Origin: Myxococcaceae bacterium
Lineage (GTDB): Bacteria; Myxococcota; Myxococcia; Myxococcales; Myxococcaceae
DNA: 64,000 nt
Assembly: GCA_019694575.1 (NCBI GenBank)
Contig: JAIBBR010000006.1
Location: 1 to 64,000, forward strand
Reading direction: 5' to 3'
Positions 16,264-25,593 of the stretch are shown here, piece by piece (position 1 is the first letter of the stretch; each line of letters starts with the position of its first letter). The notes beneath the pieces were generated by a model that saw nothing but the letters and a program-made list of their open reading frames with translations, did not search any database and was not told the origin of the DNA. The position numbers and the translations under genes were made by a program.

Positions 16264-17415
16264 TCAGTACCCCACGCCCACCTTCGCCGCCGCGGGCTTG
16301 AGCGCCGACATCACTTTCTCATCGAAGCTGTCTGCTTTCTTCGACGCATTTTTCGCGAGCCACGCGTCGCGTTGCTGGGCGAGGGCGGTGATTTTGGCCT
16401 CTAACGCTTTGCGCGTGTCGGCGTTCTTCTTCACCAGCGCCGCGCGCTCTTCAGCTTTCATGCCCTTCATCGTGTCGGGCATTTCTTCTTCACGCAGCGC
16501 GGCCAACTTCGCCGGCTCGGCTGTCAAGTCGAAGCTGCCCGTTTCAGCTGAAGGAGCCGCGGGGGCCGCACCGCGCGAGCCTCCCAACTTGGCAGCATAA
16601 GAAAGCCGGTCTGCCGCGGCTGACGCTTCCATCGAGGCCGTGCCGCGCGCTTTGCCTTCACTCGCGGTGCGCGCCGGTTTTCGACCCGCGTACAGCGTGG
16701 TGCCCGCCACGTCGGCGTTCAACTTCGCCAGCTCGGCATCAAACGGCGTTTCTACCCGCGCCATGCCGCCCGACTGCTCGATAGAAATGAAGTGCCCTTC
16801 GGCCAAGCGCGAAATCTCGCGGAACACACGCTCAGTGCTGCTGTCATTTCCACAGCGAATGGTGTTGACGATGATGCCTTTCTGCAGCGCCGCTTTGGCC
16901 ATGGCCTGGGTGTTCCACTCGTCGCCATAGTCGTCATGCGCGGGCGCGTCGCCGACGACGAAAATCATGCGCATCACTTTCTTGCCGTCGCTCCAGCTCA
17001 AGCGTTTCACCGCTTCGCCCAGGCCTTGGCCGACATGTTCTGGCCCGTCGCCGCCGCCTTCGGCACGAAAGCCTTTTAGCTTTTCGTACACCGCGTCTAA
17101 GTCAGTCGTCAGGTCCATGCGCTGGGTGATGTACGCGTCGCCCCGGTCGCGAAACGCCACCAAGCCAATGCGAATGCGTGGCGAGGGTTTGCCTGAAGCG
17201 AGCTGCGACGCAATCGACCAAATTTTCTGTTTCGCGCCTTCAATCAAGCCCGACATCGAGCTGGTGGTGTCGAGCACGAAGGCCACTTCTAACGTCGGGC
17301 GTTCGGCCTTGTTTTCCACCACCGGTACTGGCTCAGGCGCACGGCGCTCATCGGCGTGGGCGAAAGAAGACAGCGACAGCGAGAACATGCAGGCGGCGGT
17401 GAAAATGCGTTTCAT
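16264..17415 (-). CDS. secreted von Willebrand factor A domain protein
   Basis: 383 residues from ATG 17415, chosen because GAAAGG sits 9 bases upstream. A cleavable signal peptide (to about residue 21, FAHA) is followed by a VWA domain (about 43-240). Its metal-binding MIDAS motif is DTTSSM (from residue 49), with a second metal-loop region at TDLD. After it come an Ala-rich linker and a Lys/Ala-rich helical tail (about 300-370). VWA domains bind partner proteins through a divalent metal. It is exported to the periplasm or secreted. The partner is unknown. Confidence 0.82.
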   Translation of the reverse strand: MKRIFTAACMFSLSLSSFAHADERRAPEPVPVVENKAERPTLEVAFVLDTTSSMSGLIEGAKQKIWSIASQLASGKPSPRIRIGLVAFRDRGDAYITQRMDLTTDLDAVYEKLKGFRAEGGGDGPEHVGQGLGEAVKRLSWSDGKKVMRMIFVVGDAPAHDDYGDEWNTQAMAKAALQKGIIVNTIRCGNDSSTERVFREISRLAEGHFISIEQSGGMARVETPFDAELAKLNADVAGTTLYAGRKPARTASEGKARGTASMEASAAADRLSYAAKLGGSRGAAPAAPSAETGSFDLTAEPAKLAALREEEMPDTMKGMKAEERAALVKKNADTRKALEAKITALAQQRDAWLAKNASKKADSFDEKVMSALKPAAAKVGVGY

Positions 17416-17529
17416 AGAGGGCAACCTTTCAAAAGCGGGTTCTCTTCATGAAACGAGCCACCTCACAGAAAGATCTGCCGCCGCCGAAAGCTTCGAAACG
17501 CCGAAAACCCGTCTAAAAATAAGCACCTG

Positions 17530-18558
17530 ATGCGCGGAAGGCAGTGGTGGGTGCTGATGTGCGCGGCGGCGGTGGCCATGGGAGTGGCGGCCTTCGTGTT
17601 GCTCAAACGCAGCGCCGGCGCGGGTGGCTCACCTCGGGTCATGCGGTTGCTCGACGGCGGCAAAGCGTGCCCCGATGAAGACTGGGTGCCCTCGTTGCCT
17701 GTCTCTACCGATGAGCACGCACCGGTGGTGCTGTGGGCGGCGGGCGACGTGCGGCTCGTTTTCGACGGCAAGCCGGCCTATTCGAGCCCCGAAGCGCCGA
17801 CGCGGTTTGCTCCCGGCGAGCATGAATTGCGCGCCGTCAATGGCAGTGGCCAGCAACTCAAAGTGAGGGTGCGGTTAGACCCCTTTACCCCCGCGGTTTT
17901 TCATTTAGAGAATGATGAACGGGTGGGCCTCACCCTGGTGCAAGCGGGCAGCGTTTGCCTTTCGTGTGAGAACGCGCTCAGCCCCGTCTCACTCAACTTC
18001 GCGCTTCCGTCGAAACCGGCGCGCACCCAGCTGGTTGAAGCCGCCGCGGCCGTGCGAAACAACGACTGGCGCAAAGCGGCTGAAGCGCTGCGCCACATTG
18101 CCGCGCAAGAGCGAAAGAGCACCGCCTTTCAACGCTTGGCCGCCACCACGCTGTGGCTTTCGGGGCAACCGTCATTGTCTGAACCTGCGTTGGCGCAGCT
18201 GGCTGCGAGCGGCAAGGGTGATTGGCAAATGTTGTGGAAGAACCATGTGAAGTTAGTGACGGCAGAAACCGCGCGGCAGAACCAAGTGCTGAACAAACGG
18301 TGGAATGCGCTGACCGAAAAATTCAACAACCTGCGCGCCGCCTTCGTCACTGATGCGCAGGCCGCTGAAGGCCAAGCCAACAGCCGGTTGATGGAGCTGT
18401 ACCAAACATTCAACAAGGCGCAGACGACGAAAGACATACCTACGCAAGAGCAAGTGCTGCAGTCAGCGCACGAGGTGTTGGGTGTGTACGTACGGGCGTT
18501 GCGGGCGACGCGGCCGGGCGAGTGTTCCTTTCAAGCCCGGGTGACCCAGCGCATGTAA
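17530..18558 (+). CDS. single-pass membrane protein, unknown function
   Basis: 342 residues. The N-terminal hydrophobic segment (about 7-26) is an uncleaved anchor; the rest is periplasmic. Residues about 75-125 resemble a PEGA-like beta domain (DVRLVFDGK, FAPGEHELRAV). A CLSC pair near 143-146 could form a disulfide or a thiol-redox pair. The C-terminal half is helical (about 165-340). It is divergent from the VWA gene across about 110 bases. No confident family assignment. Confidence 0.65.
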   Translation: MRGRQWWVLMCAAAVAMGVAAFVLLKRSAGAGGSPRVMRLLDGGKACPDEDWVPSLPVSTDEHAPVVLWAAGDVRLVFDGKPAYSSPEAPTRFAPGEHELRAVNGSGQQLKVRVRLDPFTPAVFHLENDERVGLTLVQAGSVCLSCENALSPVSLNFALPSKPARTQLVEAAAAVRNNDWRKAAEALRHIAAQERKSTAFQRLAATTLWLSGQPSLSEPALAQLAASGKGDWQMLWKNHVKLVTAETARQNQVLNKRWNALTEKFNNLRAAFVTDAQAAEGQANSRLMELYQTFNKAQTTKDIPTQEQVLQSAHEVLGVYVRALRATRPGECSFQARVTQRM

Positions 18559-18649
18559 CGGAAAAGACGGCGCTTCTTTTATTCTGAAATCTCGAGAGCC
18601 CTGGCGCTTTGAGGGCGCGCTTGACGGCCCGTTATGACTTCGGGTCGCC

Positions 18650-20449
18650 GTGGTGATTTCGCTCGAAGGTTTTCGTTCTGTTGCCGTGCTGGGGGCGGCT
18701 TTGCTGATGAGCAGCTGCGCCAGCGAGCGGCTGACCACGGCTTCGGCTGACTTTCACCTCGAGCCAGGGCAACTCTCTTTTCCCGCGACGCCGGTCGGCA
18801 CCCAGGCTGCACAACAGCTCCGACTCATCAACGACGGGGTGGTGCCGCATGACGTTACGCTGTCGGTGGCGGCCCCTTTCAGTGTCGAGCCGTCGAAAGT
18901 GACGGTGAGCGGCGGTCGCGAAGCGCTGGTTACCGTGCACTTTGCTCCTACGGCGTTGGGCGACGTCAGCGGCACTTTGACACTCACCCTCGATGGCGTC
19001 GAAGCGCCGCTGCCCCTTGTCGGAAAAGGCAGCCCCAGCCTTGGCTGCCAAGCGTTGGTCGACGGCACTTGGTGTGACGACGTGTGTCTCACCACGGGCG
19101 TCTGCAGAGCCGGGGTGTGCGTGGGGCAACCGCTCGCCTGCGACGACGGCAACGCGTGCACGCTCAACGCCTGCGAGCCGGGCGTGGGCTGCGTTTTCCC
19201 CCCCGCGCCGCCACCGGCAGAACTTGACGGAGCATGCACGGTGGCAAGCTGCGACGCGGCGCGCGGCTGGTTTAACCTGGAGCTGCCCGACGGCACTGCG
19301 TGCGGCACTCGAGAATGCGCTCGGGCCCACATTTGCCTCGCGGGCCGGTGCGAAGAGCGGCCAACGCCCAACGCGCCGTTTTGCACTTCGATGACGCTGA
19401 GCTCTTCAGCAGTAGGTACCTGCGCGCTCAGTGCTGACTCGCATGTCAGCTGCTGGGGCGGGTGGAACCAGCTTTTCTTGAGCCCTTCTTCTTCGGTGGT
19501 GCCCATTCCGCAGCGCTTGCCCGGCGTTTCGAACGTGGCAGGCATTTCGACCCGGTGGTGGCATGCGTGCCTGGTTACCCATGACGGAGCAGCCCAATGT
19601 TGGGGCGACAACAGCTGGGGCCAATTGGGCGTGGCACCCACCGGTGCGCCGCTGGGTTTGGTCGACGTGCCCGGGCTGTCGAGTGGGGTGCTCTTCGTCG
19701 ACGTGGGCAACATTCACAGTTGCGCATTGCTGAAAACGGGGGCGGTGAAATGTTGGGGCCACAACGGTGACGGCCAAATAGGTGGAGGAACGAGCGGCCT
19801 CATCGTCGCTCCGACAGACGTGCCGGGCCTGCAGCGCGGCGTGCGCTCGTTGTCAGTAGGCGGCAACCATGCGTGCGCGCTGCTCGACGATGGCCGGGTG
19901 AAGTGTTGGGGCAGCAATGCGAACCAGCAAGCAGGCCCGGGCGAGGGGCTTGAGCCGGTGACGCCCCAACCCATTCCCGGGTTGGAGCCCGAGATAACGG
20001 CGCTGGCGGCCGGTGACACTCATACCTGCGCGCTGAGCCGAAATGGCAGTGTGCAGTGCTGGGGTTTGCGTCAGCTCGGCAATGCGTCTGGCGCTGAGGG
20101 TCGCCAAGGCGCGACGTGGCCTCCCCACACGGTGCTGGCCAAAGGCAGTGGCGCCGTGGCGTTGAGCGCGGGCGAGTGGGCAAGCTGCGCGGTGCTCAAG
20201 AGCGGCGAAGTGCGCTGCTGGGGGCGTGACTTTTCTCAGCAGCCCTCAATGGGCGAAACGTTTTCTGCGGTGCCGGTGAAAGTAGCCGGCGTCTCTGACG
20301 CGGTTTCAGTCAGCGTCGGGGCACACCACGCCTGTGCGTTGTTGAGCAACGGCAAGGTGCAGTGCTGGGGTTCGAATATCAACGGCCAGCTGGGCCGGGG
20401 CACGGTGGGGGGTGTGGGAGTCAACGCCGCTGAAGTGACGGGGCTGTGA
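18650..20449 (+). CDS. RCC1-repeat lipoprotein with ASH-like domain
   Basis: About 599 residues. The start is GTG (18650 or 18653) and the signal ends at MSSC, making a lipoprotein. Residues about 30-125 resemble a choice-of-anchor D/ASH-type beta sandwich. A Cys-rich zone follows (about 130-245). The C-terminal half (about 250-599) is a seven-blade-like propeller of RCC1 repeats, seen as repeated CAL...G.V.CWG motifs. These extracellular propellers are common in Myxococcota and probably mediate binding. No enzyme motif is present. Confidence 0.83.
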   Translation: MVISLEGFRSVAVLGAALLMSSCASERLTTASADFHLEPGQLSFPATPVGTQAAQQLRLINDGVVPHDVTLSVAAPFSVEPSKVTVSGGREALVTVHFAPTALGDVSGTLTLTLDGVEAPLPLVGKGSPSLGCQALVDGTWCDDVCLTTGVCRAGVCVGQPLACDDGNACTLNACEPGVGCVFPPAPPPAELDGACTVASCDAARGWFNLELPDGTACGTRECARAHICLAGRCEERPTPNAPFCTSMTLSSSAVGTCALSADSHVSCWGGWNQLFLSPSSSVVPIPQRLPGVSNVAGISTRWWHACLVTHDGAAQCWGDNSWGQLGVAPTGAPLGLVDVPGLSSGVLFVDVGNIHSCALLKTGAVKCWGHNGDGQIGGGTSGLIVAPTDVPGLQRGVRSLSVGGNHACALLDDGRVKCWGSNANQQAGPGEGLEPVTPQPIPGLEPEITALAAGDTHTCALSRNGSVQCWGLRQLGNASGAEGRQGATWPPHTVLAKGSGAVALSAGEWASCAVLKSGEVRCWGRDFSQQPSMGETFSAVPVKVAGVSDAVSVSVGAHHACALLSNGKVQCWGSNINGQLGRGTVGGVGVNAAEVTGL

Positions 20450-20612
20450 AAAACACTCGGCGTGCGCAAAATGCGATTGGCGTGTGTCGGGTTGATGATC
20501 GCCAAGTGACAACGGTGTGACACTTGAAGCGGAAAGTTGATTTTCTCGTGCGCTCAAAGCAGCCGTTCGCGGCTTCACGCTCTACGTTGCTCCGTGCTCT
20601 AAGATCGAGGCC

Positions 20613-21392
20613 ATGAAGCTGGTTCCGATGCGCACGGGTGTGAAACAGGTACCAAAGTCGTTGTCGCCGGTGCGAGCGCCGTTGACGAAACAGGCTCCGC
20701 ACGCGGACTATCCGCCGCGGAGAAACATGCAGACGGCCGCTTACAAGCCGGTCGAGTTCACGCATCTCAAGGTATTTGAGCAGGACGCTAAGCGGGGGAA
20801 GAAGGGCTGGGCTGATCCGATCGACCCCGTGCTCGCGCTGAAGCGCAGAACGCTGATCACTTTGACGGGCAAGGATATCGAATTCACCCGCGATGGTCGT
20901 CCCGTCAATCCCATCGAGCGCACCGGCTATTCCGGTCGTGGCTTACTCGGACGTTGGGGTCCCAATCATGCGGCTGACCCGGTCATCACACGGCGCAATG
21001 GCGAAACCGGTCAACTCGAGATGTGGGCGATTGTTCGTGGCGATGCCCGCAAGCACTACGCCGCTCCGGGTGGCATGTTGGACAAAGGTGAAGCGCCGGT
21101 CGCCGCAGCGGCCCGTGAGCTGAGGGAAGAGACGGGCGTTCGATTGAACCTGTCGAAGGCCAAGGTGCTCTACAGCGGGTACGCCGTTGATCCGCGCAAT
21201 ACCGACAACGCGTGGATGGAAACGACCGCCGTGCACATTCACGTCAGCGAAGGGGTGGGTAGCCGGTTCAAGCCGCGTGCGATGAGTGACGCGCACAGTG
21301 TTGGCTGGCTGCCGTTGACCGAAAGCAATTTGAAGAAGCTCTACGGCTCACATCAGCGATTCGCGCGGTTGGCGATGGGCAACGTTCCGTAG
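20613..21392 (+). CDS. NUDT9-like ADP-ribose pyrophosphatase (Nudix)
   Basis: 259 residues. A perfect Nudix box, G-x5-E-x7-REU-x-EE-x-G-U, spans 154-176. Upstream the protein carries motifs that I recognise from eukaryotic NUDT9 and the TRPM2 channel NUDT9H domain: AYKPVEFT (43-50), WADP (66-69), and RTGYSGRGLLGRWGPNHAADP (102-123 region). NUDT9 hydrolyses ADP-ribose to AMP and ribose-5-phosphate. The Nudix glutamates, which bind Mg, are intact, whereas TRPM2 has lost them. No signal peptide is seen, so it is cytosolic. It lies just upstream of an AAA-nuclease fusion gene. Confidence 0.85.
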   Translation: MKLVPMRTGVKQVPKSLSPVRAPLTKQAPHADYPPRRNMQTAAYKPVEFTHLKVFEQDAKRGKKGWADPIDPVLALKRRTLITLTGKDIEFTRDGRPVNPIERTGYSGRGLLGRWGPNHAADPVITRRNGETGQLEMWAIVRGDARKHYAAPGGMLDKGEAPVAAAARELREETGVRLNLSKAKVLYSGYAVDPRNTDNAWMETTAVHIHVSEGVGSRFKPRAMSDAHSVGWLPLTESNLKKLYGSHQRFARLAMGNVP

Positions 21393-21535
21393 GGTTTCTT
21401 GGTGAACTGGTAAAGACCATCTGGCACAGCCTTAAGCGTCAAGGCCCGACGGCTGGGCGCGAAGGGGGCCCTCTACCGATGCGCGAGCATCGTCCCCACC
21501 AGCATGGTCGGCCGTCACAGGCAATACTGACTGCT

Positions 21536-21563
21536 GGCAATACTGCCTGCAGGCAGAGTTGCC
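21536..21563. promoter_or_regulatory. 28-bp palindrome upstream of the AAA-nuclease gene
   Basis: The site is an imperfect palindrome centred on CTGCCTGCAGGCAG, with outer arms GGCAA and TTGCC. A partial direct copy, GGCAATACTG, lies at 21520-21529. It lies 32 bases before the start codon of the AAA gene and could be an operator. The winged-helix domain in that protein is a possible binder. No standard promoter was recognised. Confidence 0.4.
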
Positions 21564-21594
21564 GACATTCGGCGTTTGGGCCTAGGTTTACGTC

Positions 21595-23193
21595 ATGTTC
21601 CGTACCAGCACGCCCGCGACCGATCACGCCTTTTGGGATCGAACTGAAGAGCTGAAGTTGCTCGGTAGTGCAGTCGAACAGTTGCGCGCCGGCAACCCTC
21701 ATTGGATCGCGCTGCTCGGTGCGCGAAAGCTGGGAAAGACGAGCCTGCTACTTGAGTTGACCCGGCGTAACCCGCATCGCGACGTTCGATTCGTGGTGCT
21801 CGATTCTTTTGAAGAACAACCGTTGAGCTTTGAGATTTTTCGACGCCTCGCCCTGCGAACACTCGACGCCTTCTTTGCCGAGGAACTGGGGGTATCTCTC
21901 GAAGACCTCAGCCGTCGCCCCAACGAGTATCGGGCGACGATTGTCGAAGCAGCGAGATTTACCTCATTCGAACGCGCATTACGGGCGCAGGTGTTGGCTT
22001 TATGCGAAGCGCCGGCTGACCGACAGCTGGCAGAGTTCGCGCTCGGTTTATCTGAGCGACTCGCGACCGCTCTGAAGCTTCATTGCATCGTCGCTTGGGA
22101 TGAGTTTCAAGAATTGGCGAAGCTCGATTCGAGTCGAGGCAAAGGCGTGTTGCCACTGGCGCGGGCGATTTGGCAGAAGCACCGAAGGACCGCGTACTTC
22201 ATCTGCGGGTCGGAACGCACCTTGCTCGAGCGCTTGGTTCGGCACGAGAGTTCGCCCTTCTTTCAGCATTTCACCCTCGCCGAGCTTGGTCCGATGAAGC
22301 CTGACGACGCGGTGAAGCTTCTGACCCGAAATGCCCCCCCTGGCCGCTCGATTCCCCTCGCCGTGGCGACCAAGCTGGCCGCGGTGCTGGGCGGGCACCC
22401 TTTTTACCTGCAACTGTTCGGCGAAGTTCTTACCAGCAAAGAGCCACCTTACGATGAGGCCTTGGTACGGCAGGTGTTCTCAGAGGTGTTATTCAGCCGC
22501 ACCGGGCGGTTGGGGCTTTATTTCGAAAATGAATTCAATCAGGTGGTGGGCAACGCCGCCACGCTGGCGATGGTGCTCGAGGCACTCAGCGACGGGCCTG
22601 CGCGCACGACCGACGTGGCCAAGACTATCGGAGCGTCAACAGGGTCGACGTCTCGCTACCTGATGCGTCTGGGCGATGTCGTTCAGCACCAGGAAGACGG
22701 CCGCTATGCCTTGAGTGATGGGGCTTTCGGGTTGTGGCTGCGTTGGAGAAAACCAGGTGGCACGGTGGTACCGATGACGCTGGTCGGTGACGATGCCGAG
22801 CGCGAGGTGGCCAAGCGACTTGCTGAAATGGGCTTTGAGCTGGTTTACCAGTCTCGGGCTTCGCGAGGGGCCTTCGACCTGCTCGGGGTTCGCTCTGGGC
22901 TTCAGCTCGGAATTCAAGTCAAGCGCTCGACGTTGCCATTGCGCTTCAGCCGCGCGGCGTGGAATCGGTTGCACGCCGACGCCAAGCGTCTCGACTGGCA
23001 GTTCGTGGTGGCGGCGGTGTCGCCCGCTGGCCCAGTGACATTTCTCGACCCGGGCAAGGCCAAGGTCGGCCGGGCGGTGGCGCTTACCGCGGGGGCTCAG
23101 ATCAAGAACTTGCTGGCGTGGCTCGAGCGCAGGCGAATGAAGAACCGAATCGGGCACAAGGCCAGACGTGACGAGGCCCACCCCGGCGCCTAA
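21595..23193 (+). CDS. AAA+ ATPase fused to winged helix and PD-(D/E)XK nuclease-like domain
   Basis: 532 residues. An N-terminal STAND/archaeal-type (DUF234-like) ATPase has Walker A GARKLGKTS (42-50), Walker B with Asp169-Glu170 (IVAWDEF) and a sensor segment ICGSERTLLERL near 203. A winged-helix domain spans about 322-385. The C-terminal part (about 398-500) looks like a PD-(D/E)XK restriction-endonuclease fold, with Glu402, Asp428 (GAFDLLG) and Gln441-x-Lys443 (QVK) at the right spacing. The Q-x-K form is also known in Mrr-type nucleases. A Lys/Arg-rich tail follows. DNA cleavage under ATPase control is the inferred role, perhaps defence or mobile-element related. It overlaps the next start by 26 bases. 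Confidence 0.75.
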   Translation: MFRTSTPATDHAFWDRTEELKLLGSAVEQLRAGNPHWIALLGARKLGKTSLLLELTRRNPHRDVRFVVLDSFEEQPLSFEIFRRLALRTLDAFFAEELGVSLEDLSRRPNEYRATIVEAARFTSFERALRAQVLALCEAPADRQLAEFALGLSERLATALKLHCIVAWDEFQELAKLDSSRGKGVLPLARAIWQKHRRTAYFICGSERTLLERLVRHESSPFFQHFTLAELGPMKPDDAVKLLTRNAPPGRSIPLAVATKLAAVLGGHPFYLQLFGEVLTSKEPPYDEALVRQVFSEVLFSRTGRLGLYFENEFNQVVGNAATLAMVLEALSDGPARTTDVAKTIGASTGSTSRYLMRLGDVVQHQEDGRYALSDGAFGLWLRWRKPGGTVVPMTLVGDDAEREVAKRLAEMGFELVYQSRASRGAFDLLGVRSGLQLGIQVKRSTLPLRFSRAAWNRLHADAKRLDWQFVVAAVSPAGPVTFLDPGKAKVGRAVALTAGAQIKNLLAWLERRRMKNRIGHKARRDEAHPGA

Positions 23194-25579
23194 TCTCACC
23201 GCCCACGTGAAACACGCCCTGCATCTGATTCGCCTTCGCCTCGCGCGAACCTGGCAGCTGATGCTGCTGATTTCTATCGGAGCGACGGCCATCGCCATCT
23301 TCTGGTGGCAAAACAACTTTCTCGACATTCGCTCGCAAGAATGGGCGTCGTACGACAGCGGGCTGCAGCTCTTCATTCAGAAGCTGCCGGGCGACTTCGC
23401 TAAACCCAAAAAAAGCGACGACATCGTCATCATCGCCATCGACGACACCACCTTCGACGCCATCGACGCGTCAGACCGCACACAAGTCGACTGGAAAGCA
23501 CGCTATGGCTTGTGGCCGTACGACCGGCGCATTTGGGCCGACGTCATCGACTACCTGTCGAAAGCCGGCGCCCGCCTGCTGGTGATGGACATGGTGCTCG
23601 ACACCGCGCGCTCTGACGAAAGCGGCGATGTCGCGATGGCCGAAGCCATGCGCACCACGCGCTTTCCCGTGTACTTGGGTTTCAACGTCATTCCAAAAGG
23701 CGACACACTTTTTCCCGGCCTGCCGAAAGTAGAACCGAAAAACCGACCGATGCTTTCGCGCACTCCCGCGCCGGGGCCGTCTCTCGAAAAACCCGCTTCA
23801 CCGCCGCAAGATGATTCTGCCTTCGAAGAAGCCCCCGAAGTCGACTTCGCCGCGGCGATGAACGAACGCCGGCAGCTCGCGGCAGTGGCCTACGCATTTC
23901 CCCTCGAAATGAAAGGCGGTCTCGAAGCGCCAGTCTTCTCGTCGGCAGGCGAGCCCCGCTTTCCCAAACCGGCGGTCACTCCACTGCTCACGCCCACCTC
24001 AGGTTTCGGCAGCGTGGTGCCCGAATTCGACGACGACGGCAAAATGCGCCGCACCCGCTTCGTGTGGAGCGACGGCATCAACCCATACTTAAGCTTGCCG
24101 GTGGCCGCCGCGGCCGACTGGTTCAACGCCGAAACCGTCACCGTGCAGCCCGGCCTGCTCACGCTGGGCACCCACCCAGTGCCCATCAACCCTGACGGCT
24201 CGGCAGAAATCAACTACGGAGGAAAGCTCTTCGAACGCTTCCCCGTCATTTCTTTGGTCGACGTGCTGCGGCACCGTGGGGCCAACGACGGCTACGAAAA
24301 ATTCAAAGACAAATTTGTTCTTATCGGCGGCATTTCTTTGGGCACGGGAGACACCAAGGCCACTCCGCTCGATGAGCAAAGCCCGGGCGTCATCAAACAA
24401 GCCGCGGTGCTCGACAACCTTTTGCACCGCCGTTTCATTCTCGAGGCGCCCTTCTGGGTCTCGTGCCTGGTGGCGTTGGCGCTGGCTTTTTTGTCTATCA
24501 GCATCATTCTGGTGGTGCGCTCGCCCTTCGTAGAAATCGGCTGGCCCCTCTTGCTCTTCGTCACGTTCTTCGTGGTGCCAGGCTGGGTCACCGTCAGCAC
24601 CCACATTCACGTGCTTTCAGTCATGCCGTCACTGGCAGGCACCTTCGCTTCTGTGGCCGGCACCGTCTTCAACCACTTCTTCGCCGAGAAAGAGCGCGAA
24701 CGCTTAAAAGCCATGTTCGCCAGCTATATGGAAGCTGACCTGCTCGAGCAAATGGTCGAAGCGCGCGAGCTGCCCAAGCTCGACGGTGAAAAACACCACA
24801 TCACCGCGTTTTTTTCAGACATCAAAGGCTTCAGCACTTTCTCAGAGCGCTTTCGCGAAGACCCCAAGGGGTTGATGCGGCTGATGAACCGCTACCTTTC
24901 TACCGTCACGGCCGTACTCACCCACCACGGCGCCTGCATCGACAAATACATCGGCGACGCGGTGGTAGCGCTGTTCGGCGCCCCGGTGAAGCACGCCGAC
25001 CATGCGTTGCGCGCCTGCAAAGGCGCACTCGACGTGCAAAAGGCCATCGCCGCGTTGCGTGAGGCATTTCGCGCTGAAGGGTTGCCCGACGTCTACACCC
25101 GCATTGGCCTCAACACCGACGACTTGCTGGTGGGCAACATCGGCAGCGAGCAGTTGATGGACTACACGGCCATCGGCGACGGCATGAACCTGGCCGCCCG
25201 GCTCGAAGGCGCCAACAAGGCGTACGGCACGCTGATTATGATGGGCGAAAACACTTACCTGCAGGTGAAAGACGACGTCGAAGCGCGAGAGCTCGACACC
25301 GTGCGCGTGGCAGGCAAAACCCAAGCGGTGCGCGTGTATGAGCTGCTCGCCCTCAAAGGCCAACTGCCCGCGGCCAAGGCGCTCACCGTGGCCCACTATG
25401 CCCAGGCGCTGGCGCTTTACCGCGAACGGCAATTTGCTGAAGCCTCAAAAGTACTGCACAGGGTGCTCGACACCGACCCCGCCGACGGCCCGAGCCAACA
25501 TCTGCTTGAACGCTGCCAGTCACTGAGAGACGCTCTTCCCGACAGCACATGGGACAGCGTGACGTCGCTCGACAAATAA
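23168..25579 (+). CDS. CHASE2 domain adenylate/guanylate cyclase
   Basis: About 803 residues from GTG 23168 (AAGG six bases upstream). One N-terminal membrane segment (about 29-48) is followed by a CHASE2 sensory domain (about 55-415) and three more membrane segments (about 430-500). The class III cyclase domain covers about 540-715. Metal-binding aspartates are seen in FSDIKGFS and the following YIGDAVVALFG. Substrate-binding Lys/Asp appear as DKYIGD and MDYTAIGD. The transition-state Asn/Arg lie in GDGMNLAARL. The cyclase should therefore be active and, by the Lys/Asp pair, make cAMP. A short TPR-like tail ends the protein. Confidence 0.88.
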   Translation: MTRPTPAPNLTAHVKHALHLIRLRLARTWQLMLLISIGATAIAIFWWQNNFLDIRSQEWASYDSGLQLFIQKLPGDFAKPKKSDDIVIIAIDDTTFDAIDASDRTQVDWKARYGLWPYDRRIWADVIDYLSKAGARLLVMDMVLDTARSDESGDVAMAEAMRTTRFPVYLGFNVIPKGDTLFPGLPKVEPKNRPMLSRTPAPGPSLEKPASPPQDDSAFEEAPEVDFAAAMNERRQLAAVAYAFPLEMKGGLEAPVFSSAGEPRFPKPAVTPLLTPTSGFGSVVPEFDDDGKMRRTRFVWSDGINPYLSLPVAAAADWFNAETVTVQPGLLTLGTHPVPINPDGSAEINYGGKLFERFPVISLVDVLRHRGANDGYEKFKDKFVLIGGISLGTGDTKATPLDEQSPGVIKQAAVLDNLLHRRFILEAPFWVSCLVALALAFLSISIILVVRSPFVEIGWPLLLFVTFFVVPGWVTVSTHIHVLSVMPSLAGTFASVAGTVFNHFFAEKERERLKAMFASYMEADLLEQMVEARELPKLDGEKHHITAFFSDIKGFSTFSERFREDPKGLMRLMNRYLSTVTAVLTHHGACIDKYIGDAVVALFGAPVKHADHALRACKGALDVQKAIAALREAFRAEGLPDVYTRIGLNTDDLLVGNIGSEQLMDYTAIGDGMNLAARLEGANKAYGTLIMMGENTYLQVKDDVEARELDTVRVAGKTQAVRVYELLALKGQLPAAKALTVAHYAQALALYRERQFAEASKVLHRVLDTDPADGPSQHLLERCQSLRDALPDSTWDSVTSLDK

Positions 25580-25593
25580 CCAAAGGGGTATTC

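Noticed and set aside
17448-17516. 22-codon reading frame (MKRATSQKDLPPPK...) between the VWA gene and the next gene
   Set aside because: Too short and basic to support; it lies in a 110-base divergent promoter region and has no ribosome-binding site.
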